Assembly: GCA_007133445.1 (NCBI GenBank)
Contig: SLMR01000373.1
Coordinates: 1-7,633 of the forward strand
DNA from: Aquisalimonas sp.
GTDB taxonomy: Bacteria; Pseudomonadota; Gammaproteobacteria; Nitrococcales; Aquisalimonadaceae
Direction: 5' to 3'
DNA: 7,633 bases
The notes under the pieces were generated by a model. That model worked only from the letters and a program-made list of their open reading frames with translations. It made no database searches and had not been told where the DNA came from. Positions 1 to 6,599 of the stretch are shown here, one piece after another (position 1 is the first letter of the stretch; every line of letters begins with the position of its first letter). The position numbers were made by a program, and so were the translations under genes.

Positions 1-399
1 GAGCCGTCCGGCGTCGTCGGCGGCGTGCTGGAGATCGGCGAGGATGCAGCCCGCTTCCGCGATCATGGTGTCGTTGGCGGTGTCGATGGCGCGAACCCGG
101 CGCAGTCGCCGCAGACTGAGCAATAGCTGGGTCCCGGATGTGTCGCATGCCGCGCCACCGCACAGGCCGGTATTACCACTCTGCGGCACCACGCCGATGC
201 CGGCATGGGCACACAACGCGACAACCCGGGCCACCTCCTCGGTGTTTCCCGGCGCCACCACGGCAGCCGGCGCGCCGTGGTACAGCCCGCGCCACTCACG
301 CAGGAGCGGCTCGCGGTCCGTGCCGGTGAGCCAGCCGGCTTCGCCCACCGTGGCGTGGATCCGTGCGAGTGCGTCGTCGGTCCGTCTGCGCTGGTTCAT
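1..399 (-). CDS. FAD-binding oxidoreductase, GlcD / D-2-hydroxyglutarate dehydrogenase-like, N-terminal part (runs off the left edge)
   Basis: The reading frame is open from an ATG at 399 down to base 1 (133 codons, no stop), so only the N-terminal part is present. Residues about 43-133 look like the start of a PCMH-type FAD-binding domain (FAD_binding_4). The clearest mark is the FAD-pyrophosphate loop PQSGNTGLCGG at residues 72-82, which in D-2-hydroxyglutarate dehydrogenase and glycolate oxidase GlcD relatives is usually PQGGNTGLVGG. The preceding APGNTEEV (49-56) is also typical. These flavoproteins oxidise 2-hydroxyacids in the cytoplasm or at the inner membrane; the substrate cannot be read from this fragment. 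Here Ser74 replaces the usual second Gly of the loop and Cys80 the usual Val. The ATG at 399 fits the family's N-terminal length, but no clear Shine-Dalgarno sequence precedes it. The gene is divergent from dinB across 63 bp. Family is well supported; exact enzyme is not. Confidence 0.85.
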   Translation of the reverse strand, partial: MNQRRRTDDALARIHATVGEAGWLTGTDREPLLREWRGLYHGAPAAVVAPGNTEEVARVVALCAHAGIGVVPQSGNTGLCGGAACDTSGTQLLLSLRRLRRVRAIDTANDTMIAEAGCILADLQHAADDAGRL

Positions 400-462
400 G
401 CTGCCATTCTGCCACGGCAGCCCGGTCCGCGGTGGCCCGTCGCCCGCGCTAGAATGCCTGCC
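400..462. promoter_or_regulatory. Divergent spacer with candidate promoters for the dehydrogenase gene and dinB
   Basis: This 63-bp spacer lies between two genes that point away from each other, so promoters for both are expected here. A TAGAAT hexamer (450-455, five of six matches to the sigma-70 -10 consensus) ends seven bases before the dinB ATG at 463. On the other strand CAGAAT (bases 411-406) ends six bases before the dehydrogenase ATG at 399. Neither gene has an obvious Shine-Dalgarno sequence and neither hexamer has a convincing -35 partner. A short inverted repeat, CTGCC-AC-GGCAG, lies at 409-420. No LexA-type CTGT-N8-ACAG box was seen, so SOS control of dinB is not supported by this spacer. 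Promoter positions are inferred. Confidence 0.45.
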
Positions 463-1554
463 ATGAGCGAGCGGCCACGCAAGATCATTCACGTGGACAT
501 GGACGCCTTCTACGCCTCGGTGGAGCAGCGGGATGACCCCGGTCTGCGCGGTCAGCCGGTGGTGGTTGGCGGCTCCCCGGACGGCCGCGGGGTGGTGGCG
601 GCCGCCAGCTACGAGGCCCGGCAGTACGGCATTCACTCCGCTATGCCGGCGGCGCGTGCGGTGCGTCAGTGTCCCCACGCCGTGTTCATCCGGCCGCGGT
701 TCGACACCTACCGGGCCGTCTCGCGCCAGGTTCGCGCCATCTTTCTGCGCCACACCGACCTGGTGGAGCCGTTGTCCCTGGACGAGGCCTACCTGGACGT
801 GACCGACGCGGAGGGGTTCGGCGGTTCCGCCACGCGGGTGGCCGAGGCGATTCGCGCGGCCATTCGCGAGGAAACCGGCCTGACCGCCTCCGCCGGGGTG
901 TCCTACAACAAGTTCCTGGCCAAACAGGCCTCGGATCTGGACAAACCCGACGGTCTGTCGGTGATTACCCCGGATCAGGGGGCCGCGTTTGTTGCCGCGC
1001 TGCCAGTGGGCTGCTTCCATGGCGTGGGTCGTGCCACCGAGGCCCGTATGCACGCGCTGGGCATCCACACCGGCGCCGATCTGCTCGGCTGGTCCCTGCA
1101 CGCCCTGCAGGATGCCTTCGGCAAGCGCGCGCCGTTCTACTATGGCATCGCCCGGGGAGTGGACGAGCGCCCCGTGCAGCCCACCCGGGAGCGCAAGTCC
1201 ATCGGTGCCGAGACCACCTTCCGCCGGGACCTGGCCGACACCGCAGACATGCGCGCCGCCCTGGAGCCGCTGGCGGCGAAGGTCGCCGAGGGGTTGGCGG
1301 GCAAGGGGCTCCAGGCGCGGACCCTGACGCTCAAGGTCAAGTACGCGGACTTCGAGCTGATCACCCGCCGCCGAACCACGGACGTTCCGCTGCGCGGGGT
1401 GCGGCAGATGATGCCGTTGCTGGGGCGGTTGCTGGAGGAGACCGAGGTGGACCGGCGGGCGGTCCGGCTGCTGGGCGTGACGGCATCGGGCCTGGAGCCG
1501 CGCGACCACGAGCCGGAACGGCAGCTGCCCCTGTGGGGCGATGCAGGTCTATAG
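463..1554 (+). CDS. dinB: DNA polymerase IV (Y-family translesion polymerase)
   Basis: The product is a 363-residue Y-family polymerase that copies past damaged bases without proofreading; E. coli Pol IV has 351 residues. The palm motif HVDMDAFYASVE (10-21) carries the metal-binding Asp12 and, at the steric-gate position, Tyr17 (Phe13 in E. coli). The second catalytic motif SLDEAYLDVT (105-114) supplies Asp107 and Glu108. The finger/thumb motif SAGVSYNKFLAKQASDLDKP follows, then the helix-hairpin-helix region (PVGCFHGVGRATEARM) and the little-finger start KSIGAETTFRRDL. The C-terminus contains QLPLW (354-358), which fits a beta-clamp-binding peptide followed by five more residues. The start at 463 places the catalytic Asp as in the family; an in-frame ATG at 454 would add three residues. 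A longer frame reaching back to 205 is open only because it lies opposite the dehydrogenase gene. The stop overlaps the end of the convergent rof-like gene by six bases. Confidence 0.97.
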   Translation: MSERPRKIIHVDMDAFYASVEQRDDPGLRGQPVVVGGSPDGRGVVAAASYEARQYGIHSAMPAARAVRQCPHAVFIRPRFDTYRAVSRQVRAIFLRHTDLVEPLSLDEAYLDVTDAEGFGGSATRVAEAIRAAIREETGLTASAGVSYNKFLAKQASDLDKPDGLSVITPDQGAAFVAALPVGCFHGVGRATEARMHALGIHTGADLLGWSLHALQDAFGKRAPFYYGIARGVDERPVQPTRERKSIGAETTFRRDLADTADMRAALEPLAAKVAEGLAGKGLQARTLTLKVKYADFELITRRRTTDVPLRGVRQMMPLLGRLLEETEVDRRAVRLLGVTASGLEPRDHEPERQLPLWGDAGL

Positions 1555-1785
1555 CGGGGTGAAGCGCCGAATCCGGTCCAGGCGGATCTCCAGAGGGCGG
1601 CCGACGCTGCGCTGGGCAATGAGGAACTCCTCGTGAGTGCGGGTTCGCAGATCCACCGGCAGCAAGGGTTCGATGTGCCAGCGCCCGTCCGGGCTCTGCC
1701 AGCCCACCCGCAGTTTCGTGCCCTGGACAATGGCGATCTCCAGCGCAGCGTAGGTCTCGCAGCCGATCGGCTGATAATCGCTCAT
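1549..1785 (-). CDS. rof: Rof-family protein (Rho-binding antiterminator)
   Basis: This is a 78-residue protein resembling E. coli Rof, about 84 residues. Matching points in order are YQPIGCETY (4-12) against YQPINCDDY, the following LE-A helix start (15-18), a central strand region ending near Asp45, and the C-terminal PLEIRLDRIRRF (64-75), which matches Rof's ELRLDKITSF. Rof is a small Sm-like-fold protein that binds the RNA-binding face of the Rho hexamer and blocks termination. The ATG at 1785 is chosen because GGGGAGGG lies eight bases upstream and YQPI sits three residues from the start, as in E. coli. The frame continues upstream to an ATG at 1893, but those extra residues look like translated leader. 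It lies 117 bp downstream of the CPxCG gene on the same strand, a gap that suggests its own promoter. Its TAG stop lies within CTATAG shared with dinB. Family assignment is good; Rho inhibition in this organism is inferred. Confidence 0.88.
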   Translation of the reverse strand: MSDYQPIGCETYAALEIAIVQGTKLRVGWQSPDGRWHIEPLLPVDLRTRTHEEFLIAQRSVGRPLEIRLDRIRRFTPL

Positions 1786-1902
1786 GGCGTGTTCCCTCCC
1801 CGTGCCGGGGCCGGTGGCTGCGGCCTCGCCCACCACCGGCGCGCCCTCACGATGGTTATAGTACAGATGACGCAAAGCGCGACATCCGGTCACGGGTATT
1901 CT
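1786..1902 (-). promoter_or_regulatory. rof leader: candidate -10 element, two hairpins and ribosome-binding site
   Basis: This 117-bp spacer lies between the CPxCG gene stop and the rof start, read on the minus strand. TATAAC (bases 1860-1855) is a good -10 candidate, five of six to consensus, but no strong -35 was found at 16-18 bases. Downstream the RNA could form two stems. The first has eight perfect pairs, GCCGGTGG with CCACCGGC (1833-1840 and 1810-1817), around a 15-base loop. The second is CCCCG-GCA-CGGGG (1810-1798), which shares base 1810 with the first. The second stem's 3' arm includes the first G's of the Shine-Dalgarno GGGGAGGG (1801-1794), so folding could limit rof translation. 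Neither hairpin is followed by a U-run, so they are not typical intrinsic terminators. Confidence 0.45.
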
Positions 1903-2091
1903 TCACTCATCGTCACGCAGCGCCGTGACCCCGGCGAGTTCCCCCGCGTGGTCCACGTCGACCACGAACTCGATGGGGCGGCAGCACACCTGGCAGTCCT
2001 CAACGTACTGCTGGGGTCCGGCCGAGGAGTCGACAACGGTGGTGAACGGCTCGCCACAGTACGGGCAGGCGACGGTAGTCTCGGTCAGCAT
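1903..2091 (-). CDS. Small CPxCG-motif cysteine-rich protein (putative zinc ribbon)
   Basis: This 62-residue protein has CPYCG at 9-13 and a second pair CQVCC at 33-37, so Cys9, Cys12, Cys33 and Cys36 could bind one zinc ion. That layout and the PIEF after the second pair match the family annotated as CPXCG motif-containing cysteine-rich protein, whose function is unknown. The C-terminus is acidic (VDVDHAGEL near 44-52 and a final RDDE). The ATG at 2091 overlaps the hemW stop by seven bases within ATGCTGA, and GGAGG lies four bases upstream, so translation is probably coupled to hemW. A long open frame continues upstream in the same phase, but it only shadows hemW. It is probably the last gene of the rph-rdgB-hemW cluster. 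Confidence 0.88.
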   Translation of the reverse strand: MLTETTVACPYCGEPFTTVVDSSAGPQQYVEDCQVCCRPIEFVVDVDHAGELAGVTALRDDE

Positions 2092-3251
2092 GCGTCCTCC
2101 GGCAGGAAGCGCTGCAGCAGCGTGTCCAGGTGATCGTGGCCCGTTGCCGTGGTCGTGATGGTGCCGTCGTCGCCGGTCCGCAACAGCCCGTCGCGCGTCG
2201 CGCCGGCCACCGCCGCCTCCACGGCGACGAATGGTAGCCCGGTCCGGGCCTCGAACAGCGTCGGCGTGAAACCCTGCTCCAGTCGCAACGCATTCATCAG
2301 GAACTCCAGCGGGCGCTCCGTCGTTGCCACCGACCACTCCTCGGCGCACGGGGTTCCCCGGGCGGCGCGCGCCATGTAGAGCGTCGGCACCTTGACCTTG
2401 CGGTAGCGCCGGACCGTTCCCGACGCCGGATCGGTGAGCTTGCCGTGGGCGCCGGCGCCCGCCGCCAGGTAATCGCCGAACTGCCAGTAGTTGAGGTTGT
2501 GGCGACAGGCGTGCCCCGGCCGCCCCCAGGCCGAGACCTCGTAGCGACGGAGCCCCTGGTCGTGCAGGTGGGCGGCGCAGGTCTCCTGCATGGCCCAGGC
2601 CGTCTCGGCCTCCGGCAGCGCGGGCGGGCGCGCATGGAAAACGGTGTTGGGCTCGATGGTCAGCTGGTAGTGGGAGATGTGCGGTGCACCCAGCCGCACC
2701 GCCTCGCTGATGTCCGCCAGGGCACTGGCGTGGTCCTGCCCCGGCAGGGCGAACATAAGGTCCACGTTGAACGTGGTGAAACCCGCCGCATGGGCGGCGT
2801 CGATGGCGCGGCGGGCCTCGTCCGGCCCGTGAATGCGCCCCAGGGCCTCCAGGCGGGCGGCGTCGAAGCTTTGCACGCCAATGGACAGCCGGTTCACGCC
2901 GGCGCTGCGGAACGCGGCAAAGCGGCCCTGCTCCAGCGTGCCGGGGTTCGCTTCCAGTGTGATCTCGGGGTCTTCGGCCAGGTGCGGGGCGAGCCATTCC
3001 AGTACGCGCGCGATGGCGTCCGGTGGGAACAGGCTCGGCGTGCCGCCGCCGATGAACACCGTCTCGATGGTGCGCCCCGCGGCCCGTGCCAGTTCGGTAT
3101 CCAGATCCGCCCGCAGCGCGGCGAGGTAGTCCGCGACGGGCAACTGCTCCGGTGCCGCATGGGAGTTGAAGTCGCAGTAAGGGCACTTGCGCACGCACCA
3201 GGGCAGGTGCAGGTACAGGCCGAGCGGTGGTGTGGTGAGTCTTGACGCCAT
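2085..3251 (-). CDS. hemW: HemW, radical SAM haem chaperone (formerly called oxygen-independent coproporphyrinogen oxidase-like)
   Basis: The product, 388 residues from this start, resembles E. coli HemW (378 residues). The radical SAM motif CVRKCPYC places Cys19, Cys23 and Cys26 for a [4Fe-4S] cluster. GGGTPS (about 68-73), EANPGTLE and IGVQSFD are typical of the TIM-barrel core. HNLNYW (251-256) is the HNxxYW motif of the HemW group, which separates it from true HemN. Family knowledge: HemW binds haem and delivers it to respiratory proteins; such genes were long misnamed as coproporphyrinogen oxidases. The ATG at 3251 is preferred because it gives the usual short N-terminus before LGLYLHLPWC. 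A GTG at 3284 adds 11 residues and would overlap rdgB by eight bases; both have weak ribosome-binding sites, so the start is unsure. It lies between rdgB and the CPxCG gene and overlaps the latter by seven bases. Confidence 0.95.
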   Translation of the reverse strand: MASRLTTPPLGLYLHLPWCVRKCPYCDFNSHAAPEQLPVADYLAALRADLDTELARAAGRTIETVFIGGGTPSLFPPDAIARVLEWLAPHLAEDPEITLEANPGTLEQGRFAAFRSAGVNRLSIGVQSFDAARLEALGRIHGPDEARRAIDAAHAAGFTTFNVDLMFALPGQDHASALADISEAVRLGAPHISHYQLTIEPNTVFHARPPALPEAETAWAMQETCAAHLHDQGLRRYEVSAWGRPGHACRHNLNYWQFGDYLAAGAGAHGKLTDPASGTVRRYRKVKVPTLYMARAARGTPCAEEWSVATTERPLEFLMNALRLEQGFTPTLFEARTGLPFVAVEAAVAGATRDGLLRTGDDGTITTTATGHDHLDTLLQRFLPEDAC

Positions 3252-3276
3252 GGTGGTCGGTTCCGCCGACGCAGTG

Positions 3277-3873
3277 TCATGCACCCTGCTGAAGCGCCTC
3301 CAGCAGCGCCCGCAATGCTTGACCCCGATGGCTCAGCCGGTTCTTGGTCTCCGCCGGCAGTTCCGCCGCGGAGCAGCCCTCCGTGGGCACCCAGAACACC
3401 GGATCGTAGCCGAAGCCGCCTTCGCCCCGCGGGGCCTCCAGGACGCGACCTTCCCACACGCCCTGGCAGATCAGCGGGGCGGGGTCCTCCGCATGCCGCA
3501 TGTAGACCATGACACAGCGGAATCGTGCCGTGCGTTCGGGTTCGGAGATGCCCGCGAGTTCGGCCAGAAGCAGGCTGTTATTGGCGGCATCGTCGCCGTG
3601 GCTGCCGGCGTAGCGCGACGAATAGATCCCGGGCTCGCCGTCCAGGGCGTCCACCTCCAGCCCGGAGTCGTCGGCGATGGCGGGCAGCCGCGTGTGGGCG
3701 CAGGCATTGCGCGCCTTGATGATGGCGTTCTCGACGAAGGTCAGCCCGGTTTCCTCGGCCTCGGGGACAACGAAGTCCGACTGCGGAATCACCGCGAAGC
3801 CGACCGGCTGCAGCAGGGCGTCCACCTCCGCCACCTTGCCGGCATTGTTGCTGGCGAACACGGTTCGCTGCAC
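3277..3873 (-). CDS. rdgB: RdgB/HAM1-family XTP/dITP diphosphatase
   Basis: The product is 198 residues, against 197 in E. coli RdgB, and similar from end to end. It hydrolyses non-canonical purine triphosphates (XTP, dITP, ITP) to monophosphate and pyrophosphate, keeping deaminated purines out of DNA and RNA. Visible motifs are the nucleotide-binding SNNAGK (8-13), EETGLTFVENAIIKAR (40-55), the catalytic DDSGLEVDAL (68-77) with Asp69 at the general-base position, GGFGYDPVF (152-160) and SHRGQAL (181-187). The start is GTG at 3873: AGGAG overlaps the rph TAG stop seven bases upstream, and the protein begins MQRTVFASNN, aligning with MQKVVLATGN in E. coli. It follows rph by 10 bases. An in-frame start any further upstream would run into rph. 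Confidence 0.97.
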   Translation of the reverse strand: MQRTVFASNNAGKVAEVDALLQPVGFAVIPQSDFVVPEAEETGLTFVENAIIKARNACAHTRLPAIADDSGLEVDALDGEPGIYSSRYAGSHGDDAANNSLLLAELAGISEPERTARFRCVMVYMRHAEDPAPLICQGVWEGRVLEAPRGEGGFGYDPVFWVPTEGCSAAELPAETKNRLSHRGQALRALLEALQQGA

Positions 3874-3883
3874 GCCTGCTCTC

Positions 3884-4600
3884 CTACGCTTCCAGCGCGT
3901 TGCGCTGGTGAACGACCAGTTCCGCGACGCCTTTCTCGGCGAGCTCGGTCATGGCATTGAGCTCGTCGCGGCGGAACGCGTGCCCCTCCGCGGTGCCCTG
4001 GATTTCGATGAAGGCGCCGGCGTCGTTCATGACCACGTTCATGTCCGTCTCCGCCTCGCTGTCCTCCGGGTAATCCAGGTCCAGCACGGGGGTGCCCCGG
4101 TAGATGCCCACCGACACCGAGGCGACCTGCCCGTGTAGCGGGTTGCGCCGCAGCAGGCGCTTGTCCACGAGCGTCTGCATGGCATCGGCCAGCGCCACGT
4201 AGCCCCCGGTGATGGCCGCCGTGCGGGTGCCGCCGTCGGCCTGCAGCACGTCACAGTCGATCACCACGCTGCGCTCGCCCAGGGCTTCCAGATCAATGGC
4301 GGCCCGCAGGGAGCGCCCGATCAGGCGCTGAATCTCCACCGTCCGGCCCTGCTGTTTGCCGCGGGCCGCCTCCCGGCCCATGCGTGATCCGGTGGAGCGG
4401 GGCAGCATGCCGTACTCGGCGGTGACCCAGCCCTGCCCCTTGCCACGCAGGAAGCCGGGCACGTTATCTTCAACGGAGGCGGTGCACAGCACCTGCGTGT
4501 CGCCGAACTCCACCAGCACCGAGCCCTCGGCGTGCTTGGTGAATCGGCGCGTGATGCGTATCGGACGCAGTTGATCGGGTTGGCGGCCGCTCGGGCGCAT
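3884..4600 (-). CDS. rph: Ribonuclease PH (phosphorolytic 3'-to-5' tRNA-trimming exoribonuclease)
   Basis: The product is 238 residues, the same length as functional E. coli RNase PH. It removes nucleotides from tRNA and other RNA 3' ends using phosphate and works as a hexameric ring. Seen motifs are [13 protein letters not shown] at the N-terminus, the basic RNA-binding stretch around 66-96 ([12 protein letters not shown], then [12 protein letters not shown]), the phosphate-binding [18 protein letters not shown] (120-137) with Thr125 and Arg126, and the acidic catalytic stretch [19 protein letters not shown] (173-191). The frame is full length, unlike the frameshifted rph of E. coli K-12 MG1655. 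The ATG at 4600 has GGAG six bases upstream and gives the family length; the open frame continues to 5368 only opposite yicC. It is the first gene of a minus-strand cluster and divergent from yicC. Confidence 0.98.
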   Translation of the reverse strand: MRPSGRQPDQLRPIRITRRFTKHAEGSVLVEFGDTQVLCTASVEDNVPGFLRGKGQGWVTAEYGMLPRSTGSRMGREAARGKQQGRTVEIQRLIGRSLRAAIDLEALGERSVVIDCDVLQADGGTRTAAITGGYVALADAMQTLVDKRLLRRNPLHGQVASVSVGIYRGTPVLDLDYPEDSEAETDMNVVMNDAGAFIEIQGTAEGHAFRRDELNAMTELAEKGVAELVVHQRNALEA

Positions 4601-4696
4601 GGGTTTCTCCGGGGTGTCTGAATCGGGGCCGGTGAGGGTAACATAGCGGTTTTGTCGGTTGTCGGCACCGGCCGGCCGTACAGGGAGGGTTGCCCC
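4601..4696. promoter_or_regulatory. Divergent promoter spacer between rph and yicC
   Basis: This 96-bp spacer should hold promoters for both the rph cluster and the yicC series. The only fairly AT-rich spot is around 4638-4656. There TAACAT (4639-4644, plus) and TATGTT (4645-4640, minus) are overlapping -10-like hexamers, each four of six to consensus, with no convincing -35 on either side. An exact tandem repeat TTGTCGG-TTGTCGG occupies 4652-4665, next to a GC-rich palindromic run CCGGCCGG (4668-4675). Ribosome-binding sites are clear: GGGAGGG (4683-4689) for yicC and GGAG (4610-4607) for rph. Promoter calls are inference. Confidence 0.4.
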
Positions 4697-6182
<1,486 letters not shown>

Positions 6183-6318
6183 TCCCTGCGTCCTGTTCGC
6201 TGGCGCCCTGTTCTGGTGCGTACGGCGTCCCGATCTTGGTGCACAGCACCACATTCCTTCGTGTTTCAGTTACACTATTTCTTGAGAAAGTCTGCTCAAT
6301 CAGGGAGTCAATAACCCC
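6183..6318 (+). promoter_or_regulatory. gmk-rpoZ spacer with candidate rpoZ-spoT promoter and inverted repeat
   Basis: This 136-bp spacer turns distinctly AT-richer from about 6250 on, which is promoter-like in so GC-rich a region. TACACT (6271-6276) is a -10 candidate, four of six to consensus; the bases 17 upstream (6248-6253, ACCACA) are a weak -35. TTGAGA (6282-6287) resembles a -35 but has no fitting -10. An inverted repeat TGGTGC-ACA-GCACCA spans 6237-6251 and touches the weak -35, so it could be an operator; it has no T-run, so it is not an intrinsic terminator. CCTGTTC occurs twice, at 6192-6198 and 6207-6213. The rpoZ ribosome-binding site is probably GGGAG (6303-6307), 11 bases from the ATG. 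No gmk terminator was recognised. Confidence 0.45.
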
Positions 6319-6591
6319 ATGGCACGCGTTACTGTCGAGGATTGCCTCGAAAATGTCGACAACCGCTTCGAACTTGTCCTGGTCGCCTCCAAGCGGGCCC
6401 GGCAGATCTCCCACGGCGTCGAGCCGCGGGTGTCGCTGGAGAATGACAAGCCCACCGTTCTGGCTCTGCGCGAAATCGCGGGAGGCCACGTGGGTGCGTC
6501 GATTCTCGAGGAACACCTCCAGGCCGAGTACGAACAGGCGGTGGCCGAGCAGCCAACGCCATCCATGCCGGAGACTCCGGACGACCGGTGA
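6319..6591 (+). CDS. rpoZ: RNA polymerase omega subunit
   Basis: The product is 90 residues (E. coli omega 91). It wraps the C-terminal tail of beta-prime, aiding RNA polymerase assembly. The N-terminal [20 protein letters not shown] matches E. coli [20 protein letters not shown], followed by SKRARQI (24-30) and the conserved [16 protein letters not shown]. In E. coli the N-terminal residues after Met (Ala2, Arg3, Val4) help form ppGpp site 1 with beta-prime; these are all kept, so ppGpp sensing at this site is plausible. The C-terminal tail after about 65 is variable and acidic with several prolines, as is normal for the family. The ATG at 6319 gives a perfect family N-terminus. The stop overlaps the GAGG ribosome-binding site of spoT. 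Confidence 0.97.
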   Translation: MARVTVEDCLENVDNRFELVLVASKRARQISHGVEPRVSLENDKPTVLALREIAGGHVGASILEEHLQAEYEQAVAEQPTPSMPETPDDR

Positions 6592-6593
6592 GG
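6590..6593 (+). promoter_or_regulatory. Ribosome-binding site deciding the spoT TTG start
   Basis: GAGG overlaps the rpoZ TGA stop (6589-6591) and ends six bases before the TTG at 6600. A TAG in the spoT frame lies between them (6594-6596), so no earlier start is possible. The spacing and position support TTG as the start and suggest that spoT translation is coupled to rpoZ. Confidence 0.6.
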
Positions 6594-6599
6594 TAGCCC

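Noticed and set aside
205..462. Longer dinB start giving a 449-residue protein
   Set aside because: The extra N-terminus lies mostly opposite the dehydrogenase gene and has no counterpart in Pol IV, where the catalytic Asp is close to the N-terminus.
1810..1840. The eight-pair stem as an intrinsic terminator for the hemW cluster
   Set aside because: No U-run follows it, and it lies downstream of the rof -10 candidate, so a leader structure is more likely.
1786..1893. N-terminal extension of rof to 114 residues
   Set aside because: The extension translates the hairpin leader. The ATG at 1785 has a strong ribosome-binding site and matches the E. coli Rof N-terminus.
2092..3198. Long N-terminal extension of the CPxCG gene, reading through hemW in another frame
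   Set aside because: The extension is low-complexity, rich in Arg, Gly and Pro, typical of a shifted frame in GC-rich DNA. The true hemW frame is unmistakable.
2445..3245. A 266-codon plus-strand frame opposite hemW
   Set aside because: It shows no domain and mirrors hemW codons; it is a coding shadow.
6192..6213. CCTGTTC repeated twice after gmk
   Set aside because: Only seven bases, imperfectly extended, with no placement relative to a promoter; likely chance.
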